Shown here one piece after another: positions 1-9,257 of a stretch of 33,248 bases of DNA (its first letter is position 1; each line of letters begins with the position of its first letter). The DNA is taken from contig JAFRMD010000153.1 of NCBI GenBank assembly GCA_017430835.1, forward strand, positions 1 through 33,248, written 5' to 3'. The stretch comes from Methanosphaera sp. GTDB taxonomy: Archaea > Methanobacteriota > Methanobacteria > Methanobacteriales > Methanobacteriaceae. Position numbers and translations under genes: made by a program. The notes under the pieces were generated by a model that made no database searches, was not told where the DNA came from, and saw nothing but the letters and a program-made list of their open reading frames with translations.

Positions 1-1
1 A

Positions 2-616
2 CAGGTAACAATAAATAATAATTTACTGAGTTTTGAAACCACATTTTCTAATGATGAAGAAAAAATTCAACAAGGTATTCGAGAATTAAGATTACTTGCT
101 GATAAAATCAGAGATCTTCAGATTAGTGGTGTTAAAGGTATCGGTAAAGTAGTTATCCGTCATGAACAAAATGAATGGGTAATACACACCGAAGGTTCTA
201 ATATCGGAGCTATTCTTAAAATACCTGGTGTTGATATTGTTAAAACAACAACCAATGATATATTTGAGATAGAAAAAGTTCTTGGTATTGAAGCTGCAAG
301 AAATGCTATTATCCATGAGTTATACACAACCATGGAAGAACAGGGGCTTAGTGTAGATATTAGACATATTATGTTAGTTGCTGATATGATGACTTCTGAT
401 GGTGTTGTAAAATCTATTGGAAGACATGGTATTAGTGGTGAGAAATCTAGTGTTCTAGCAAGAGCTGCTTTTGAAGAAACTGGAAAACATTTGCTTAATG
501 CCAGTATTCGTGGAGAAGTTGATCAACTCACAGGTATAATTGAGAATGTTATTGTTGGACAACCAATACCTCATGGTACGGGGTCTGTTGGTATTAATAT
601 GAAAGAATTAAATTAA
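2..616 (+). CDS. rpoA2: DNA-directed RNA polymerase subunit A'' (partial, N-terminus outside window)
   Basis: The frame is open from base 2 to the TAA at 614-616, about 204 residues, so the gene enters from the left edge. A later in-frame ATG at 332 is internal and not the real start. The protein matches the C-terminal half of archaeal RNAP subunit A'', which completes the largest subunit (the equivalent of the bacterial beta' C-terminal part) and contributes to the active-centre and jaw regions. Recognisable stretches are GIEAARNAIIHEL, the VDIRHIMLVADMMTSDG segment, and the GRHGISGEKSSVLARAAFEET segment typical of RNAP A''/beta' C-termini. L30e follows 11 bases later, as in the conserved rpoB-rpoA1-rpoA2-rpl30e-nusA-rps12 order of methanogens. 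Confidence 0.96.
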   Translation, partial: QVTINNNLLSFETTFSNDEEKIQQGIRELRLLADKIRDLQISGVKGIGKVVIRHEQNEWVIHTEGSNIGAILKIPGVDIVKTTTNDIFEIEKVLGIEAARNAIIHELYTTMEEQGLSVDIRHIMLVADMMTSDGVVKSIGRHGISGEKSSVLARAAFEETGKHLLNASIRGEVDQLTGIIENVIVGQPIPHGTGSVGINMKELN

Positions 617-627
617 GGAGGCACTAA

Positions 628-924
628 ATGGATATAGAAAGAGGGATACGTGTAGCCGTAGATACTGGAAAGGTTATATTAGGATCCAATAAATCAATCC
701 AAGCAATTAAACTTGGTAATGGAGAATTGGTTGTACTCGCAGCGAATGCTCCTAAAACTTTAAAAGAGGATATTGAAGTTTATTCAAAATTATCCGAAAT
801 ACCAGTACATGTATTTGATGGTTCTAGCGTAGAACTAGGTTCTATCTGTGGAAAACCATTCACAGTATCAGTTCTAGTAATACAGGAACCTGGAGACTCT
901 AATATATTAGAGCTTAAGGAGTAA
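628..924 (+). CDS. rpl30e: Ribosomal protein L30e
   Basis: A 98-residue protein of the L7Ae/L30e/S12e/Gadd45 fold. The N-terminal helix and the segments TGKVILGSNKSIQAIKLG and VVLAANAPK match L30e, which binds a kink-turn in 23S rRNA. An AGGAGG ribosome binding site lies 6 bases upstream of the ATG. It sits 11 bases after rpoA2 and 9 bases before the NusA-like gene, so it is surely co-transcribed with them. Length and position are those of the archaeal RNAP-ribosomal operon. Confidence 0.95.
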   Translation: MDIERGIRVAVDTGKVILGSNKSIQAIKLGNGELVVLAANAPKTLKEDIEVYSKLSEIPVHVFDGSSVELGSICGKPFTVSVLVIQEPGDSNILELKE

Positions 925-933
925 ATAGATACT

Positions 934-1365
934 ATGTCCGTCAAGTTCACAATCAATGAAATCAGATATATTGGTTTGTTTGAAACTATAACAAACGCAA
1001 TGGTTAAAGACTGCATTGTTGATGACGAACATAATAAAGTTACTTTTTTGGTAAAAAAAGGAGAAATGGGATTGGCAATAGGAAAACGTGGAAGTACTAT
1101 TGCTAAGATGCAAAAATCTGTCGATAGAAGTGTTGAAATTATTGAACACTCCGACGATCCCGGCGAATTTATAAAAAATTTATTATCCTCAGCAACTATA
1201 AATTCAATAGAATTTTCAACAGATGCTAATGGTAATAAAATCGCCACCTTGGATGTCGACTCAAAGGATAAACGTAATGCTATTGGTAAAAATGGTCATA
1301 ATATCCAGCGAGCTAGACAATTTGCTAAAAGACAATTTGGAATTAGTAATATTATCATAAAATAA
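934..1365 (+). CDS. nusA: NusA-like KH-domain transcription factor
   Basis: A 143-residue protein made essentially of two KH RNA-binding domains, as in archaeal NusA, which lacks the S1 and RNAP-binding N-terminal parts of bacterial NusA. The two GxxG-type KH signatures are visible at about residues 52-55 (IGKRG in AIGKRGSTIAKMQ) and 117-120 (IGKNG in AIGKNGHNIQRARQFAKRQ). It presumably acts in elongation, termination or rRNA transcription, but the function of the archaeal protein is less well defined than that of the bacterial one. It follows L30e by 9 bases. A 240-base gap with a probable new promoter separates it from rps12. Confidence 0.93.
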   Translation: MSVKFTINEIRYIGLFETITNAMVKDCIVDDEHNKVTFLVKKGEMGLAIGKRGSTIAKMQKSVDRSVEIIEHSDDPGEFIKNLLSSATINSIEFSTDANGNKIATLDVDSKDKRNAIGKNGHNIQRARQFAKRQFGISNIIIK

Positions 1366-1605
1366 CCATTTTTATGATTAACATTTGGGATTAACAAAAT
1401 TTTCTATTATTTTATCATCCTAAATTCTTAAAGAAACTCAGTTGATACTAAAAACTATAATGATAAGTATGTGAATTATTTCACGTAAAATTCATAATTT
1501 ACTATTAGTACTACAACTTGCATTTTCATCGTGTAAGGCATGTAGATATACTAATTAAAAAAACTTAGAATAGAAAAAACTATAAGTATAAATGGAGGAA
1601 TAAAT
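1366..1605 (+). promoter_or_regulatory. Intergenic leader before rps12
   Basis: This AT-rich gap separates the rpoA2-rpl30e-nusA genes from the rps12-rps7 pair. It contains several TATA-like stretches, for example around 1452-1470, and a short perfect hairpin GTGAA/TTCAC near 1471-1484. A strong ribosome binding site (GGAGG) lies at about 1593-1597. It probably contains a separate promoter for rps12-rps7, but I cannot place the start site. Confidence 0.4.
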
Positions 1606-2031
1606 TTGCCAGGATTATACGCAGCAAAAAAATTAAAAGATAACAGACAAAATTTCCGATGGAAAGACACACAATACAAACGTAAAACCCTCGGATTAAA
1701 CGTAAAAGCAGATCCATTAGAAGGATCACCTCAAGCAAGAGGAATTGTAATTGAAAAAGTAGGTATTGAAGCAAAACAGCCTAACTCTGCAATCAGAAAA
1801 TGTGTAAGAGTTCAATTAATTAAAAACGGAAAACAAATTACCGCATTTGCACCAGGTGATGGAGCAATTGGTTTTATTGATGAACACGATGAAGTAATGA
1901 TTGAAGGAATTGGAGGACCATCAGGTAGGTCCATGGGTGATATTCCTGGAGTAAGATGGAAAGTTACAAAAGTAAACAACGTAGCTTTATCTGAAATGGT
2001 AAGTGGAAAAATCGAAAAACCAGTAAGGTAG
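1606..2031 (+). CDS. rps12: Ribosomal protein S12 (archaeal S12/S23e)
   Basis: A 141-residue S12, the decoding-centre protein of the small subunit. Diagnostic are the [20 protein letters not shown] and [17 protein letters not shown] segments. The start codon is TTG (1606), chosen because GGAGG lies 9-13 bases upstream, no ATG or GTG is available nearby, and the sequence [13 protein letters not shown] directly after it matches archaeal S12 N-termini. It is followed 30 bases later by rps7 with its own AAAGGAG site. Confidence 0.95.
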   Translation: MPGLYAAKKLKDNRQNFRWKDTQYKRKTLGLNVKADPLEGSPQARGIVIEKVGIEAKQPNSAIRKCVRVQLIKNGKQITAFAPGDGAIGFIDEHDEVMIEGIGGPSGRSMGDIPGVRWKVTKVNNVALSEMVSGKIEKPVR

Positions 2032-2061
2032 GTAATTTATTCAAAAGGAGATTTAATTAAT

Positions 2062-2625
2062 ATGAGCTTCAAATTATTCGACAAATGGGATGTAACAGAA
2101 GTTACAGTAGAAGATATGGGATTACAAAACTACGTATGCTTAGATGAAATTGTAGTGCCTCACACAATGGGACGTCACGTAAAAAGACAATTCGCAAAAT
2201 CAAAAGTATCAATCGTAGAAAGACTCATGAACAAAATAATGAGAACTGAAAGAAACAGTGGTAAAAAAAATAAAGCATACTCAATAGTTGAAGACGCTTT
2301 AGAAATTATCAACAAAAAAACAAACGAAAACCCTGTACAAGTTTTAGTAAAAGCTGTTGAAAACACAGCACCTAGAGAAGAAACTACTCGTATCAAATAC
2401 GGTGGTATAGGATATCAAATAGCAGTAGATATAGCACCACAAAGAAGAGTAGATCTCTCATTAGGATTTTTAACTCAAGGAGCAATGCAATCTGCATTCA
2501 AAAACACTAAATCAGCAGCACAATGTTTAGCTGATGAAATATTATTGGCAGCAGATGAAGATTCAAGAAGCTATGCTCTACAGAAAAAAGAAGAAAAAGA
2601 AAGAGTAGCAAGATCCGCACACTAG
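2062..2625 (+). CDS. rps7: Ribosomal protein S7
   Basis: A 187-residue archaeal-length S7, which nucleates the 30S head by binding the 3' domain of 16S rRNA. Recognisable parts are KSKVSIVERLMNKIMR, the AYSIVEDALEIINKKT helix, PREETTRIKYGG and the C-terminal ADEILLAADEDSRSYALQKKEEKER segment. It is paired with rps12 upstream. An 87-base AT-rich gap with possible promoter elements precedes EF-2. Confidence 0.96.
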   Translation: MSFKLFDKWDVTEVTVEDMGLQNYVCLDEIVVPHTMGRHVKRQFAKSKVSIVERLMNKIMRTERNSGKKNKAYSIVEDALEIINKKTNENPVQVLVKAVENTAPREETTRIKYGGIGYQIAVDIAPQRRVDLSLGFLTQGAMQSAFKNTKSAAQCLADEILLAADEDSRSYALQKKEEKERVARSAH

Positions 2626-2721
2626 ATTTTAATCTTTCTATTTTCTTTATATTTTTAAATAAAACGATTAATTATTAAACAAATTAAACAATTAAGATAT
2701 TATACTATTTAGGTGATTTAT

Positions 2722-4914
2722 TTGAGTCGAAGAGATCAAATGGTAAATAAAATTAAAGAGTTAATGTATGAACCAGATTACATCAGAAACATTGGTATTG
2801 TAGCACACATTGACCACGGAAAAACAACATTATCCGACAACCTCTTAGCAGGTGCTGGTATGATTTCTGCTGAATTAGCTGGAGATCAAAGACTTTTAGA
2901 CTTCGATGAACAAGAACAGGAAAGAGGTATTACCATCGATGCAGCAAACGTTTCAATGGTACACGGATACGATGATAACGAATACCTCATCAACCTCATC
3001 GATACACCAGGACACGTAGACTTTGGTGGAGACGTAACACGTGCAATGAGGGCAGTAGATGGTGCTGTAGTAGTTGTATGTGCAGTAGAAGGTGTAATGC
3101 CTCAAACAGAAACAGTACTCAGACAAGCATTAAAAGAAAATGTAAAACCAGTACTATTTATTAACAAAGTAGACAGATTAATCAACGAACTAAAATTAGA
3201 TGATGCCGAATTACAAAACAGATTCCTCAAAATCATTGCAAGTGTAAACAAGCTCATCAAAAACATGGCACCAGAACAATTCAAAGATGATTGGAAAGTA
3301 GACATCATGGATGGTTCAGTAGCATTCGGTTCAGCATACCACAACTGGGGTATCAACGTACCACATATGCAAAAAACTGGAATAACATTCAAAGACATTA
3401 TTCAATACTGTAACGAAGATAACCAAAAAGAATTAGCACAAAAAATTAAAATTGAAGAAGTTATCTTAGGTATGGTAGTAGAACATTTACCAAGTCCAAA
3501 AGTTGCACAAGCATACAGAATTCCTAAAGTATGGTCTGGAGACATCGAAAGTGTAGAAGGACAAGGAATGATCAGTACTGATTCAAAAAGCCCATTAGCA
3601 GTAATGGTAACTGATGTAAGTATTGATAAACACGCAGGTGAAATAGCAACCGGTCGTGTATACGGTGGATCAATCGAAAAAGGTTCAGAAATATTCTTCG
3701 TAGGTTCAATGAGCAAAGCAAGAACCCAACAAGTAGGAGTATATATGGGACCAGAAAGAATCAACACCGATGCAGTACCAGCAGGAAACATTGTAGCAAT
3801 TACCGGTGCAAGAGGAGCAGTTGCAGGGGAAACCATTACAGATGCAGATCACAACATTGCACCATTCGAAAGTTTAGAACACATATCTGAACCAGTAGTA
3901 ACAGTTGCTGTAGAAGCTAAAAACACAAAAGACTTACCAAAACTTATTGAAGTATTAAGACAAGTAAGTAAAGAAGACCCTACAATCAGAGTAGAAATTA
4001 ACGAAGAAACAGGTGAACACTTGTTAGCTGGTATGGGTGAATTACACTTAGAAGTTATGATTTACAGAATCAACGAAAAAGGTGTAGAAGTAGAAACTTC
4101 AGAACCTATCGTAGTATACAGAGAAACCATTGGTGGAACAGCTACAAACGTAGAAGGTAAATCACCTAACAAACACAACAGATTCTACATTGACATTGAA
4201 CCATTATCTGATGATTTAATGGAAGCAATCAATGAAGGAATAATTGAAGAAGGAAGAGTAAAAGGTAAAGAAGAAGCTAAAGTATTCCAAGAAGCTGGAA
4301 TGGATAAAGACGATGCAAAACGTGTATGGGACGTATACAAACATTGTGTATTTGTAAATCAAACACGTGGTATCCAATATTTAGCAGAAATTAAAGAATT
4401 ACTCTTAGAAGGATTTGAAAGCGCACTTGAAAGCGGACCATTAGCAAACGAAAAAGCAATGGGAATAAGAGTTAACCTCATGGATGCAAAACTCCACGAA
4501 GACGCAGTACACAGAGGTCCAGCACAGATATTACCTGCTATCAGAAGAGCACTATACGGTGCAATAATGTTAGCACAACCAACATTAATGGAACCAATGC
4601 AAAAAGTATACATAAGTGTACCTCAAGATTACATGGGTGCAGCAACTCGTGAAATCCAAAACAGAAGAGGACAAATTGTAGAAATGGGTCAAGAAGGAGA
4701 CATGTCCACAATCGAATCCAAAGTACCAGTAGCAGAAATGTTCGGATTTGCAGGAGATATTCGTTCTGCAGCAGAAGGACGTTGTATCTGGTCAACTGAA
4801 AACTCTGGTTTCGAAAGAATTCCTAGAGAATTACAAAATCAAATCGTAAAAGAAATTCGTGAAAGAAAAGGATTAAGTCCTGAACCATATGGACCTGATC
4901 ATTACTTAGGATAA
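2722..4914 (+). CDS. fusA: Translation elongation factor EF-2
   Basis: A ribosomal translocase GTPase of about 730 residues. G1 (AHIDHGKTT), G3 (DTPGH) and G4 (NKVD) motifs are intact. The C-terminal [20 protein letters not shown] segment carries the histidine that is modified to diphthamide in archaea and eukaryotes. I start it at the TTG at 2722 ([14 protein letters not shown]), because AGGTGA lies just upstream at 2711-2716 and archaeal EF-2 begins this way. An in-frame GTG at 2713 and an ATG at 2740 are alternatives. A pyrimidine tract ending in eight T follows the TAA and is probably a terminator. Confidence 0.96.
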   Translation: MSRRDQMVNKIKELMYEPDYIRNIGIVAHIDHGKTTLSDNLLAGAGMISAELAGDQRLLDFDEQEQERGITIDAANVSMVHGYDDNEYLINLIDTPGHVDFGGDVTRAMRAVDGAVVVVCAVEGVMPQTETVLRQALKENVKPVLFINKVDRLINELKLDDAELQNRFLKIIASVNKLIKNMAPEQFKDDWKVDIMDGSVAFGSAYHNWGINVPHMQKTGITFKDIIQYCNEDNQKELAQKIKIEEVILGMVVEHLPSPKVAQAYRIPKVWSGDIESVEGQGMISTDSKSPLAVMVTDVSIDKHAGEIATGRVYGGSIEKGSEIFFVGSMSKARTQQVGVYMGPERINTDAVPAGNIVAITGARGAVAGETITDADHNIAPFESLEHISEPVVTVAVEAKNTKDLPKLIEVLRQVSKEDPTIRVEINEETGEHLLAGMGELHLEVMIYRINEKGVEVETSEPIVVYRETIGGTATNVEGKSPNKHNRFYIDIEPLSDDLMEAINEGIIEEGRVKGKEEAKVFQEAGMDKDDAKRVWDVYKHCVFVNQTRGIQYLAEIKELLLEGFESALESGPLANEKAMGIRVNLMDAKLHEDAVHRGPAQILPAIRRALYGAIMLAQPTLMEPMQKVYISVPQDYMGAATREIQNRRGQIVEMGQEGDMSTIESKVPVAEMFGFAGDIRSAAEGRCIWSTENSGFERIPRELQNQIVKEIRERKGLSPEPYGPDHYLG

Positions 4915-5297
4915 GTAAACATCTTCACCTTTCTTTTTTTTAAAACAATTAATAGTAAAGTATATAAGTAACAAACAACATAAACTTTAATTAATATAAT
5001 TATTATAATTCTAAATTTCATACTGTAATTTAGATTATTTTTTAAATTATAGTGTAAATAAAGATAATAAAGAAGAAATACATTATTTACAAGGGAATAT
5101 AACAAACTATTCCCTGTTATATTTCTTTGTAGTACGAAAGTACAATATATTTCTTTATTACAAGTTAGAGGACGTTCTCTAGATAAATACATCTAGCAAT
5201 CGGCTTGCTAACACTTATAAATCACACTATTATAAAATAATAGTACTTGATTTATAGATTATATTCAAATACATGTTTTATATATGGAGGAAATATA
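4915..5297 (+). promoter_or_regulatory. EF-2/EF-1A intergenic region with chained hairpins and the EF-1A promoter
   Basis: There is no gene here, but clear structure. The EF-2 end has a pyrimidine run at 4921-4940. A 10-bp stem TAATAAAGAA (5065-5074)/TTCTTTATTA (5151-5160) encloses a hairpin GGGAAT/ATTCCC (5093-5114), an alternative hairpin (5095-5104 with 5115-5124), and GTAC-GAAA-GTAC (5132-5143) with a GNRA loop. Three overlapping hairpins follow at 5166-5181, 5179-5196 and 5194-5210. A TATA box TTATAAAT at 5215-5222 then predicts an EF-1A transcript start near 5245. The structured part therefore lies upstream of that promoter: it is a separate small RNA, an EF-2 3' UTR, or a leader from an upstream promoter. 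Confidence 0.5.
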
Positions 5298-6539
5298 ATG
5301 GCAAAAGATAAAACTCACATGAATTTAGCAGTAATTGGTCACGTAGACCACGGTAAATCAACATTAGTAGGACACCTTTTATTATTATCAGGTGCAATTG
5401 CAGAACAACAATTAGATGAAGGAGAAGACAAATTCAGATTTGTTATGGACAAACTCGGAGAAGAAAGAGAAAGAGGAGTAACTATCGACCTCGCTCACGA
5501 AAAATTCGAAACACAAAAATACGAATACACTGTAGTAGATTGTCCAGGACACCGTGACTTTGTTAAAAACATGATTACAGGTGCTTCACAAGCAGACGCA
5601 GCTGTATTAGTTGTAGCAGCAAACGACGGTGTAATGCCTCAAACAAAAGAACACATCTTTTTATCCAGAACATTAGGTATCAACCAAATTATTGTTGCTA
5701 TTAACAAAATGGATTTAGTAGACTACTCTGAAGACAAATACAACGAATTAAAAGATGAAGTAGGAAACTTAATCAAAACAATCGGATTCAACCCTAAAGA
5801 AGTACCTTTCATCCCATTATCTGCATTTGAAGGGGACAACATAACTGAAAAATCATCCAACACTCCATGGTACAAAGGTAACACTTTAATCCAAGAATTA
5901 GATTTATTCAAAGAACCAGATAAACCAATCGACTTACCTTTAAGATTACCTATTCAAGATGTATATTCCATTACTGGTGTAGGTACAGTACCTGTAGGAA
6001 GAGTCGAAACTGGTGTATTAAACGCAGCAGAAACAGTAGCATTTGAACCAGCTGGAGTAACTGGTGAAGTAAAATCTATTGAAATGCACCACGAAGTATT
6101 AGACAAAGCAGAACCTGGAGACAATGTTGGATTCAACGTAAGAGGTGTAGGTAAAAACGATATTAAACGTGGAGACGTAGCTGGAACAACCAAAAACCCA
6201 CCTAGTGTTGCAAAAGAATTCAAAGCACAAATTGTTGTATTACAACACCCTGGTGTTATCACAGTTGGTTACACACCTGTATTCCACGCACACACATCAC
6301 AAGTTGCATGTACTTTCTTATCCTTAGATGCAAAATTAGATCCAGCAACTGGTCAACCTAAAGAAGAAAACCCAGACTTCCTTAAAACTGGAGATGCAGC
6401 TTACGTAACAATCAAACCTACCAAACCTATGGTAATTGAAAAAATCAAAGAAATCCCTCACATGGGAAGATTCGCTATCCGTGATATGGGTCAAACCGTA
6501 GCAGCAGGTATGTGTATTGACATTACCGTTGCAAAATAA
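5298..6539 (+). CDS. tuf: Translation elongation factor EF-1A (aEF-Tu)
   Basis: A 413-residue GTPase that delivers aminoacyl-tRNA to the ribosome. G1 [10 protein letters not shown]3 DCPGH and G4 NKMD are intact. Domain 2 and 3 landmarks include the [11 protein letters not shown] segment and the C-terminal [16 protein letters not shown]. The start is the ATG at 5298, with GGAGG at about 5286-5290; an in-frame extension upstream lacks family similarity. rps10 follows after 154 bases, the usual archaeal fusA-tuf-rps10 order. Confidence 0.97.
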   Translation: MAKDKTHMNLAVIGHVDHGKSTLVGHLLLLSGAIAEQQLDEGEDKFRFVMDKLGEERERGVTIDLAHEKFETQKYEYTVVDCPGHRDFVKNMITGASQADAAVLVVAANDGVMPQTKEHIFLSRTLGINQIIVAINKMDLVDYSEDKYNELKDEVGNLIKTIGFNPKEVPFIPLSAFEGDNITEKSSNTPWYKGNTLIQELDLFKEPDKPIDLPLRLPIQDVYSITGVGTVPVGRVETGVLNAAETVAFEPAGVTGEVKSIEMHHEVLDKAEPGDNVGFNVRGVGKNDIKRGDVAGTTKNPPSVAKEFKAQIVVLQHPGVITVGYTPVFHAHTSQVACTFLSLDAKLDPATGQPKEENPDFLKTGDAAYVTIKPTKPMVIEKIKEIPHMGRFAIRDMGQTVAAGMCIDITVAK

Positions 6540-6693
6540 GTAAATTAATTTTTACTTATAAATTTTTTTTAATCGACTCATGTTAACTAATTTTTATCAT
6601 TTTAGCATATTATTTTCTAAGGTATATGACATTTGAATATATGTTAGTTAATTTTATGAATCGATTTTGGAATATTTATTAGGGAGACATTTA

Positions 6694-7002
6694 ATGAATA
6701 AAGCTAGAATTAAATTAACAGGAACCGACCCAGAAAAAATCGCAGATGTTTGTAATCAATTAAAACAAATTGCAGAAAGAACTGGTGTTGACTTATCAGG
6801 TCCTATCCCATTACCAACAAAAAAATTAGTAGTACCAACCAGAAAAAGTCCTGATGGAGAAGGAAAAGCTACTTGGGAAAAATGGGAATTACGAATTCAT
6901 AAACGTCTTGTTGGAATTGAAGCTGATGAAAGAGCTATGAGACAAGTAATGAAAGTTAATGTTCCTGATAATGTAAGTATTGAAATTGAACTTAAAGCAT
7001 AA
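6694..7002 (+). CDS. rps10: Ribosomal protein S10
   Basis: A 102-residue S10 of the 30S head. Diagnostic are [40 protein letters not shown] and the C-terminal [13 protein letters not shown]. The start at ATG 6694 is set by an AGGGAG ribosome binding site at 6681-6686 and by the usual S10 length. It is the last protein gene of the translation cluster; a tRNA-Ser gene lies 72 bases downstream. Confidence 0.96.
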   Translation: MNKARIKLTGTDPEKIADVCNQLKQIAERTGVDLSGPIPLPTKKLVVPTRKSPDGEGKATWEKWELRIHKRLVGIEADERAMRQVMKVNVPDNVSIEIELKA

Positions 7003-7074
7003 TTACATCAAAAACTATATAAGTTATTACGTTCATAAATTGTAATAGACTTAATAGTAACTTATTTTTTTTAT

Positions 7075-7158
7075 GCCGAGATATCAAAGCCAGGTAATGA
7101 GCCGGACTTGAGATCCGGTGGGCGCTTGCCCACATGGGTTCGAATCCCATTCTCGGCG
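7075..7158 (+). tRNA. tRNA-Ser (anticodon UGA)
   Basis: The acceptor stem GCCGAGA (7075-7081) pairs with TCTCGGC (7151-7157), with discriminator G at 7158. The anticodon stem CCGGA/TCCGG holds the loop CTTGAGA, giving anticodon TGA. A long GC-rich variable arm (GTGGGCGC/TTGCCCAC) is the class II hallmark of tRNA-Ser. The T arm is GGGTTCGAATCCC-like. There is no intron, and CCA is not encoded, which is common in archaea. An upstream TATA-like stretch (CTATATAAG, about 7013-7021) may be its promoter. Confidence 0.96.
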
Positions 7159-7311
7159 TTATTTTATTATTTATATTTTTATATTTTACTTTATTTTTTT
7201 ATCATTGTTTATTTTTTAATTTTTTTTCTTTTTTAATTTTTTTAATATTATTTTTTATTTTATTGTTATTTTTATATATTTTTTTATTTTTTTTTAAACA
7301 ATTTCCATAAA

Positions 7312-7322
7312 ATATATAAATA
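7312..7322 (+). promoter_or_regulatory. TATA box of the unidentified structured RNA
   Basis: ATATATAAATA sits in AT-rich sequence, and its centre is about 27 bases upstream of the G at 7344. That G is exactly where the first hairpin of the downstream GC-richer RNA begins. This spacing is normal for an archaeal TATA box and start site. The start position is a prediction. Confidence 0.55.
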
Positions 7323-7343
7323 AGTTATCATATAATATAATTT

Positions 7344-7685
7344 GAGCAGGATTTTTTTCCTGTTCTAACCTGGGGTGTCCGGGGGATAGCTTAGTTATTT
7401 GTTAAAGGGACTTTAATATTAATTATTGTCTGACGGGAACATAACCTAAGAATCTTTTTATAAGAAGCACACGGCCGCTGACTTGAGACCATGTGGGGGG
7501 TCCCTTCCCCACGCAACCTAAGGAACTTGGGGTTTTGTCTATCGTAATGTAATATTTTTGCTATTACTAAGTCATGACTTATTTATTGTATTACGGTAGA
7601 AAGCATTAATTTGCAGTTCACGGTTCATAGTATGGAATTTATGAGAATTTGATAGCAATAGAATTCTCGTACTATTCTTTTTTGA
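7344..7685 (+). ncRNA. Unidentified structured non-coding RNA, about 340 nt
   Basis: This is a non-coding block of higher GC between tRNA-Ser and aRF1, with a TATA box 27 bases before 7344 and a hairpin plus T-run at its end. Visible helices are: H1 GAGCAGGA/TCCTGTTC (7344-7365); H2 CTTAGTTAT (7390-7398)/ATAACcTAAG (7441-7450), continued inward by GTT/AAC and GGAC/GTCT; H3 CACACGG (7468-7474)/CCATGTG (7489-7495); H4 GGGG/CCCC (about 7496-7510); H5 a 16-bp stem 7539-7554/7584-7599 capped by the palindrome TAAGTCATGACTTA (7568-7581); H6 ATAGTA...GAGAATT/AATTCTC...TACTAT (7627-7675), followed by a T-run to 7683. G-U pairs in H1, H3 and H5 would be A-C mismatches in the opposite transcript, so the plus strand is the RNA. 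I do not see the SRP helix 8 motif (CCGGAAGGxAGCAG type), RNase P conserved regions (GAGGAAAGTCC, ACAGAA) or a tRNA T arm. Confidence 0.6.
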
Positions 7686-7699
7686 TTAATATTATTTTT

Positions 7700-7731
7700 A
7701 AAAAAAGGGGTAGGATTTTGGAGTTTAGGTT
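7700..7731 (-). terminator. C-rich/U-run terminator of aRF1
   Basis: Reading the minus strand after the TAA, the sequence is rich in A, C and T with CCTA, CTCC and TACCCC, then a run of seven T. It belongs to the recurring C-rich 3'-end pattern described in the findings. Confidence 0.45.
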
Positions 7732-8967
7732 TTAATTTACTTTATATCTTAATAATCCGGCTATTCCACCGAATGCTTTATCTAATTGTGTTCCTTCTTC
7801 TGTTTCTATGGAGATTACTTCAACATCTGTGTTTACTTCATCTGCTAGTTCTATTAGTTCTTCAGCTGTTTCTTGTGTTTTTATTATTTTCATTGAGTCG
7901 CCACAGTTAGGGCATTGTTTTTCTGGTGCTTTTTGATGTTGTTTTGTTGTAATTGTATCTAATGTTCCACATGCTTGGCATTCGTATGTTTGTCTGTTGG
8001 TTTTTAGGTTTTCTGAGATAAGTAAAGTTTCTACTGCTCCCATTTGTAGGTTTGTTCTTACTTCATTTTCTCCGTATGATGAAAGTCCACTATCTGATAT
8101 GAGTCCTGTTAGGAATTTTCTCATGAGTTTCTTCTCTTTCATTATGTCCATTTCTTCGAGTGTGTCAGCTGATTCATCCAGTACTTCTCTTATTCCAAAG
8201 TCTCCAGTGTAGGATGTGTCTACTATGTTTATTACTTTTTCTTTAATTTCGTAGTGTAGGTAGTCTCCATCGACGAAGTCATTTTTAGTATGTCCGGGGC
8301 CTCCTATGAGTACTCCTTTTAGTTCGTCTTTGAGGGGGAGGAATGATTCGTCCACATATCTTCCGATACGTTTTAGGAATTCGTGTGCAGCAAGTTCAAT
8401 TACTCTGTCGAATCTTCTCTGTGATTGTCCTCCTGCTTTGTGTTTTCCAGGTACTCCACTTGTAAGTGTTTTAACTATGTCTATTCTTTTTCCTCTTACT
8501 GTTGCAATTGTTGCTTCTTTTCTGTCAAGTACTACTGCTCCGTATACTTCTTTGTATTCTATGATTTGTTTTAGAGGATCGATGAAGAATTGGCTGTCAC
8601 AGTGGTATATGTAGGTTTGTACGGTTTCTGGTGGTTCAAAGATGTAGGTTTCCATTTTTTCTGTTCCAGGTCCACCTTTTGGGATCATTCCTACGAACAT
8701 CACCAACCCTTTTGGTGGTGCAGTTGGGTATAGTTTTGTTCTTTCTATTATTACTCTTATTGCGGCTTGCACATTGTTTCTTGTAGTTTTACTTTTGATG
8801 TTTGAACTTTGTCCTATTTCGTCTACCATTTGTTTTCTTACATCACTGATTTGTTTATCTGGTGGGATGTATACACTTACTAGTTCTGTTCCTCTTCCTT
8901 TTTTGTTTGCTAATTCTTTGAGGGTTTTTTTAACTTCATACATTTCCTTTGATGATACTTCACTCAT
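7732..8967 (-). CDS. prf1: Peptide chain release factor aRF1
   Basis: A 411-residue archaeal class I release factor that reads all three stop codons and triggers peptide release. Stop-codon recognition motifs are NIKS (residues 56-59) and YxCxxxF (YHCDSQF, 121-127). The catalytic GGQ is at 179-181 in [11 protein letters not shown]. The C-terminal domain carries a zinc-binding CxxC pair (CQAC and CPNC, about 333-357), as in many archaeal aRF1. The start is the ATG at 8967 with GGAGG just upstream. It is transcribed convergently to the tRNA-Ser and structured-RNA genes and divergently from the UMP kinase gene. Confidence 0.97.
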   Translation of the reverse strand: MSEVSSKEMYEVKKTLKELANKKGRGTELVSVYIPPDKQISDVRKQMVDEIGQSSNIKSKTTRNNVQAAIRVIIERTKLYPTAPPKGLVMFVGMIPKGGPGTEKMETYIFEPPETVQTYIYHCDSQFFIDPLKQIIEYKEVYGAVVLDRKEATIATVRGKRIDIVKTLTSGVPGKHKAGGQSQRRFDRVIELAAHEFLKRIGRYVDESFLPLKDELKGVLIGGPGHTKNDFVDGDYLHYEIKEKVINIVDTSYTGDFGIREVLDESADTLEEMDIMKEKKLMRKFLTGLISDSGLSSYGENEVRTNLQMGAVETLLISENLKTNRQTYECQACGTLDTITTKQHQKAPEKQCPNCGDSMKIIKTQETAEELIELADEVNTDVEVISIETEEGTQLDKAFGGIAGLLRYKVN

Positions 8968-9257
8968 TTTATACCTCCATAAAATTTTGTTGTGAGTTTA
9001 TTATAGTTATTTATTGGATATTTTTTTTTGGGGGATTATTTATTTTTATGGGTCATGTGTTTGTTAATTTTTCATTTTTATTCTATCCAATCATTGTAAA
9101 TTTCTAAAATAGTTAATATTGTTATTTTTGTTTTTGTTTATTTTAGTATTTTTCTATTTTTTTCTTGTCTTTTTTTTCGTTAAATATATCAATTAATTTA
9201 TAGATAAATTATTATTAATAAGTATTTTTTTTAATTAGATTATGGAGAAGACTATTA
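8968..9257. promoter_or_regulatory. Divergent promoter region aRF1/UMP kinase
   Basis: An AT-rich 290-base intergenic region from which aRF1 (-) and pyrH (+) are transcribed. The best plus-strand TATA-like stretches lie around 9182-9210. There is no open frame of note and no convincing hairpin. I see nothing else here. Confidence 0.35.

Noticed and set aside
780..1247. Minus-strand ORF of 155 codons opposite rpl30e and nusA
   Set aside because: It overlaps two certain genes on the other strand and resembles no known protein.
7075..7158. Missing 3' CCA as a sign of a tRNA pseudogene
   Set aside because: Archaeal tRNA genes often lack encoded CCA, and all stems are intact.
7344..7685. SRP (7S) RNA or RNase P RNA
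   Set aside because: Linkage to tRNA-Ser suggested 7S RNA, but I could not find the SRP helix 8 motif, terminal pairing, or the universally conserved RNase P blocks. It is left unnamed and not excluded for a very diverged form.
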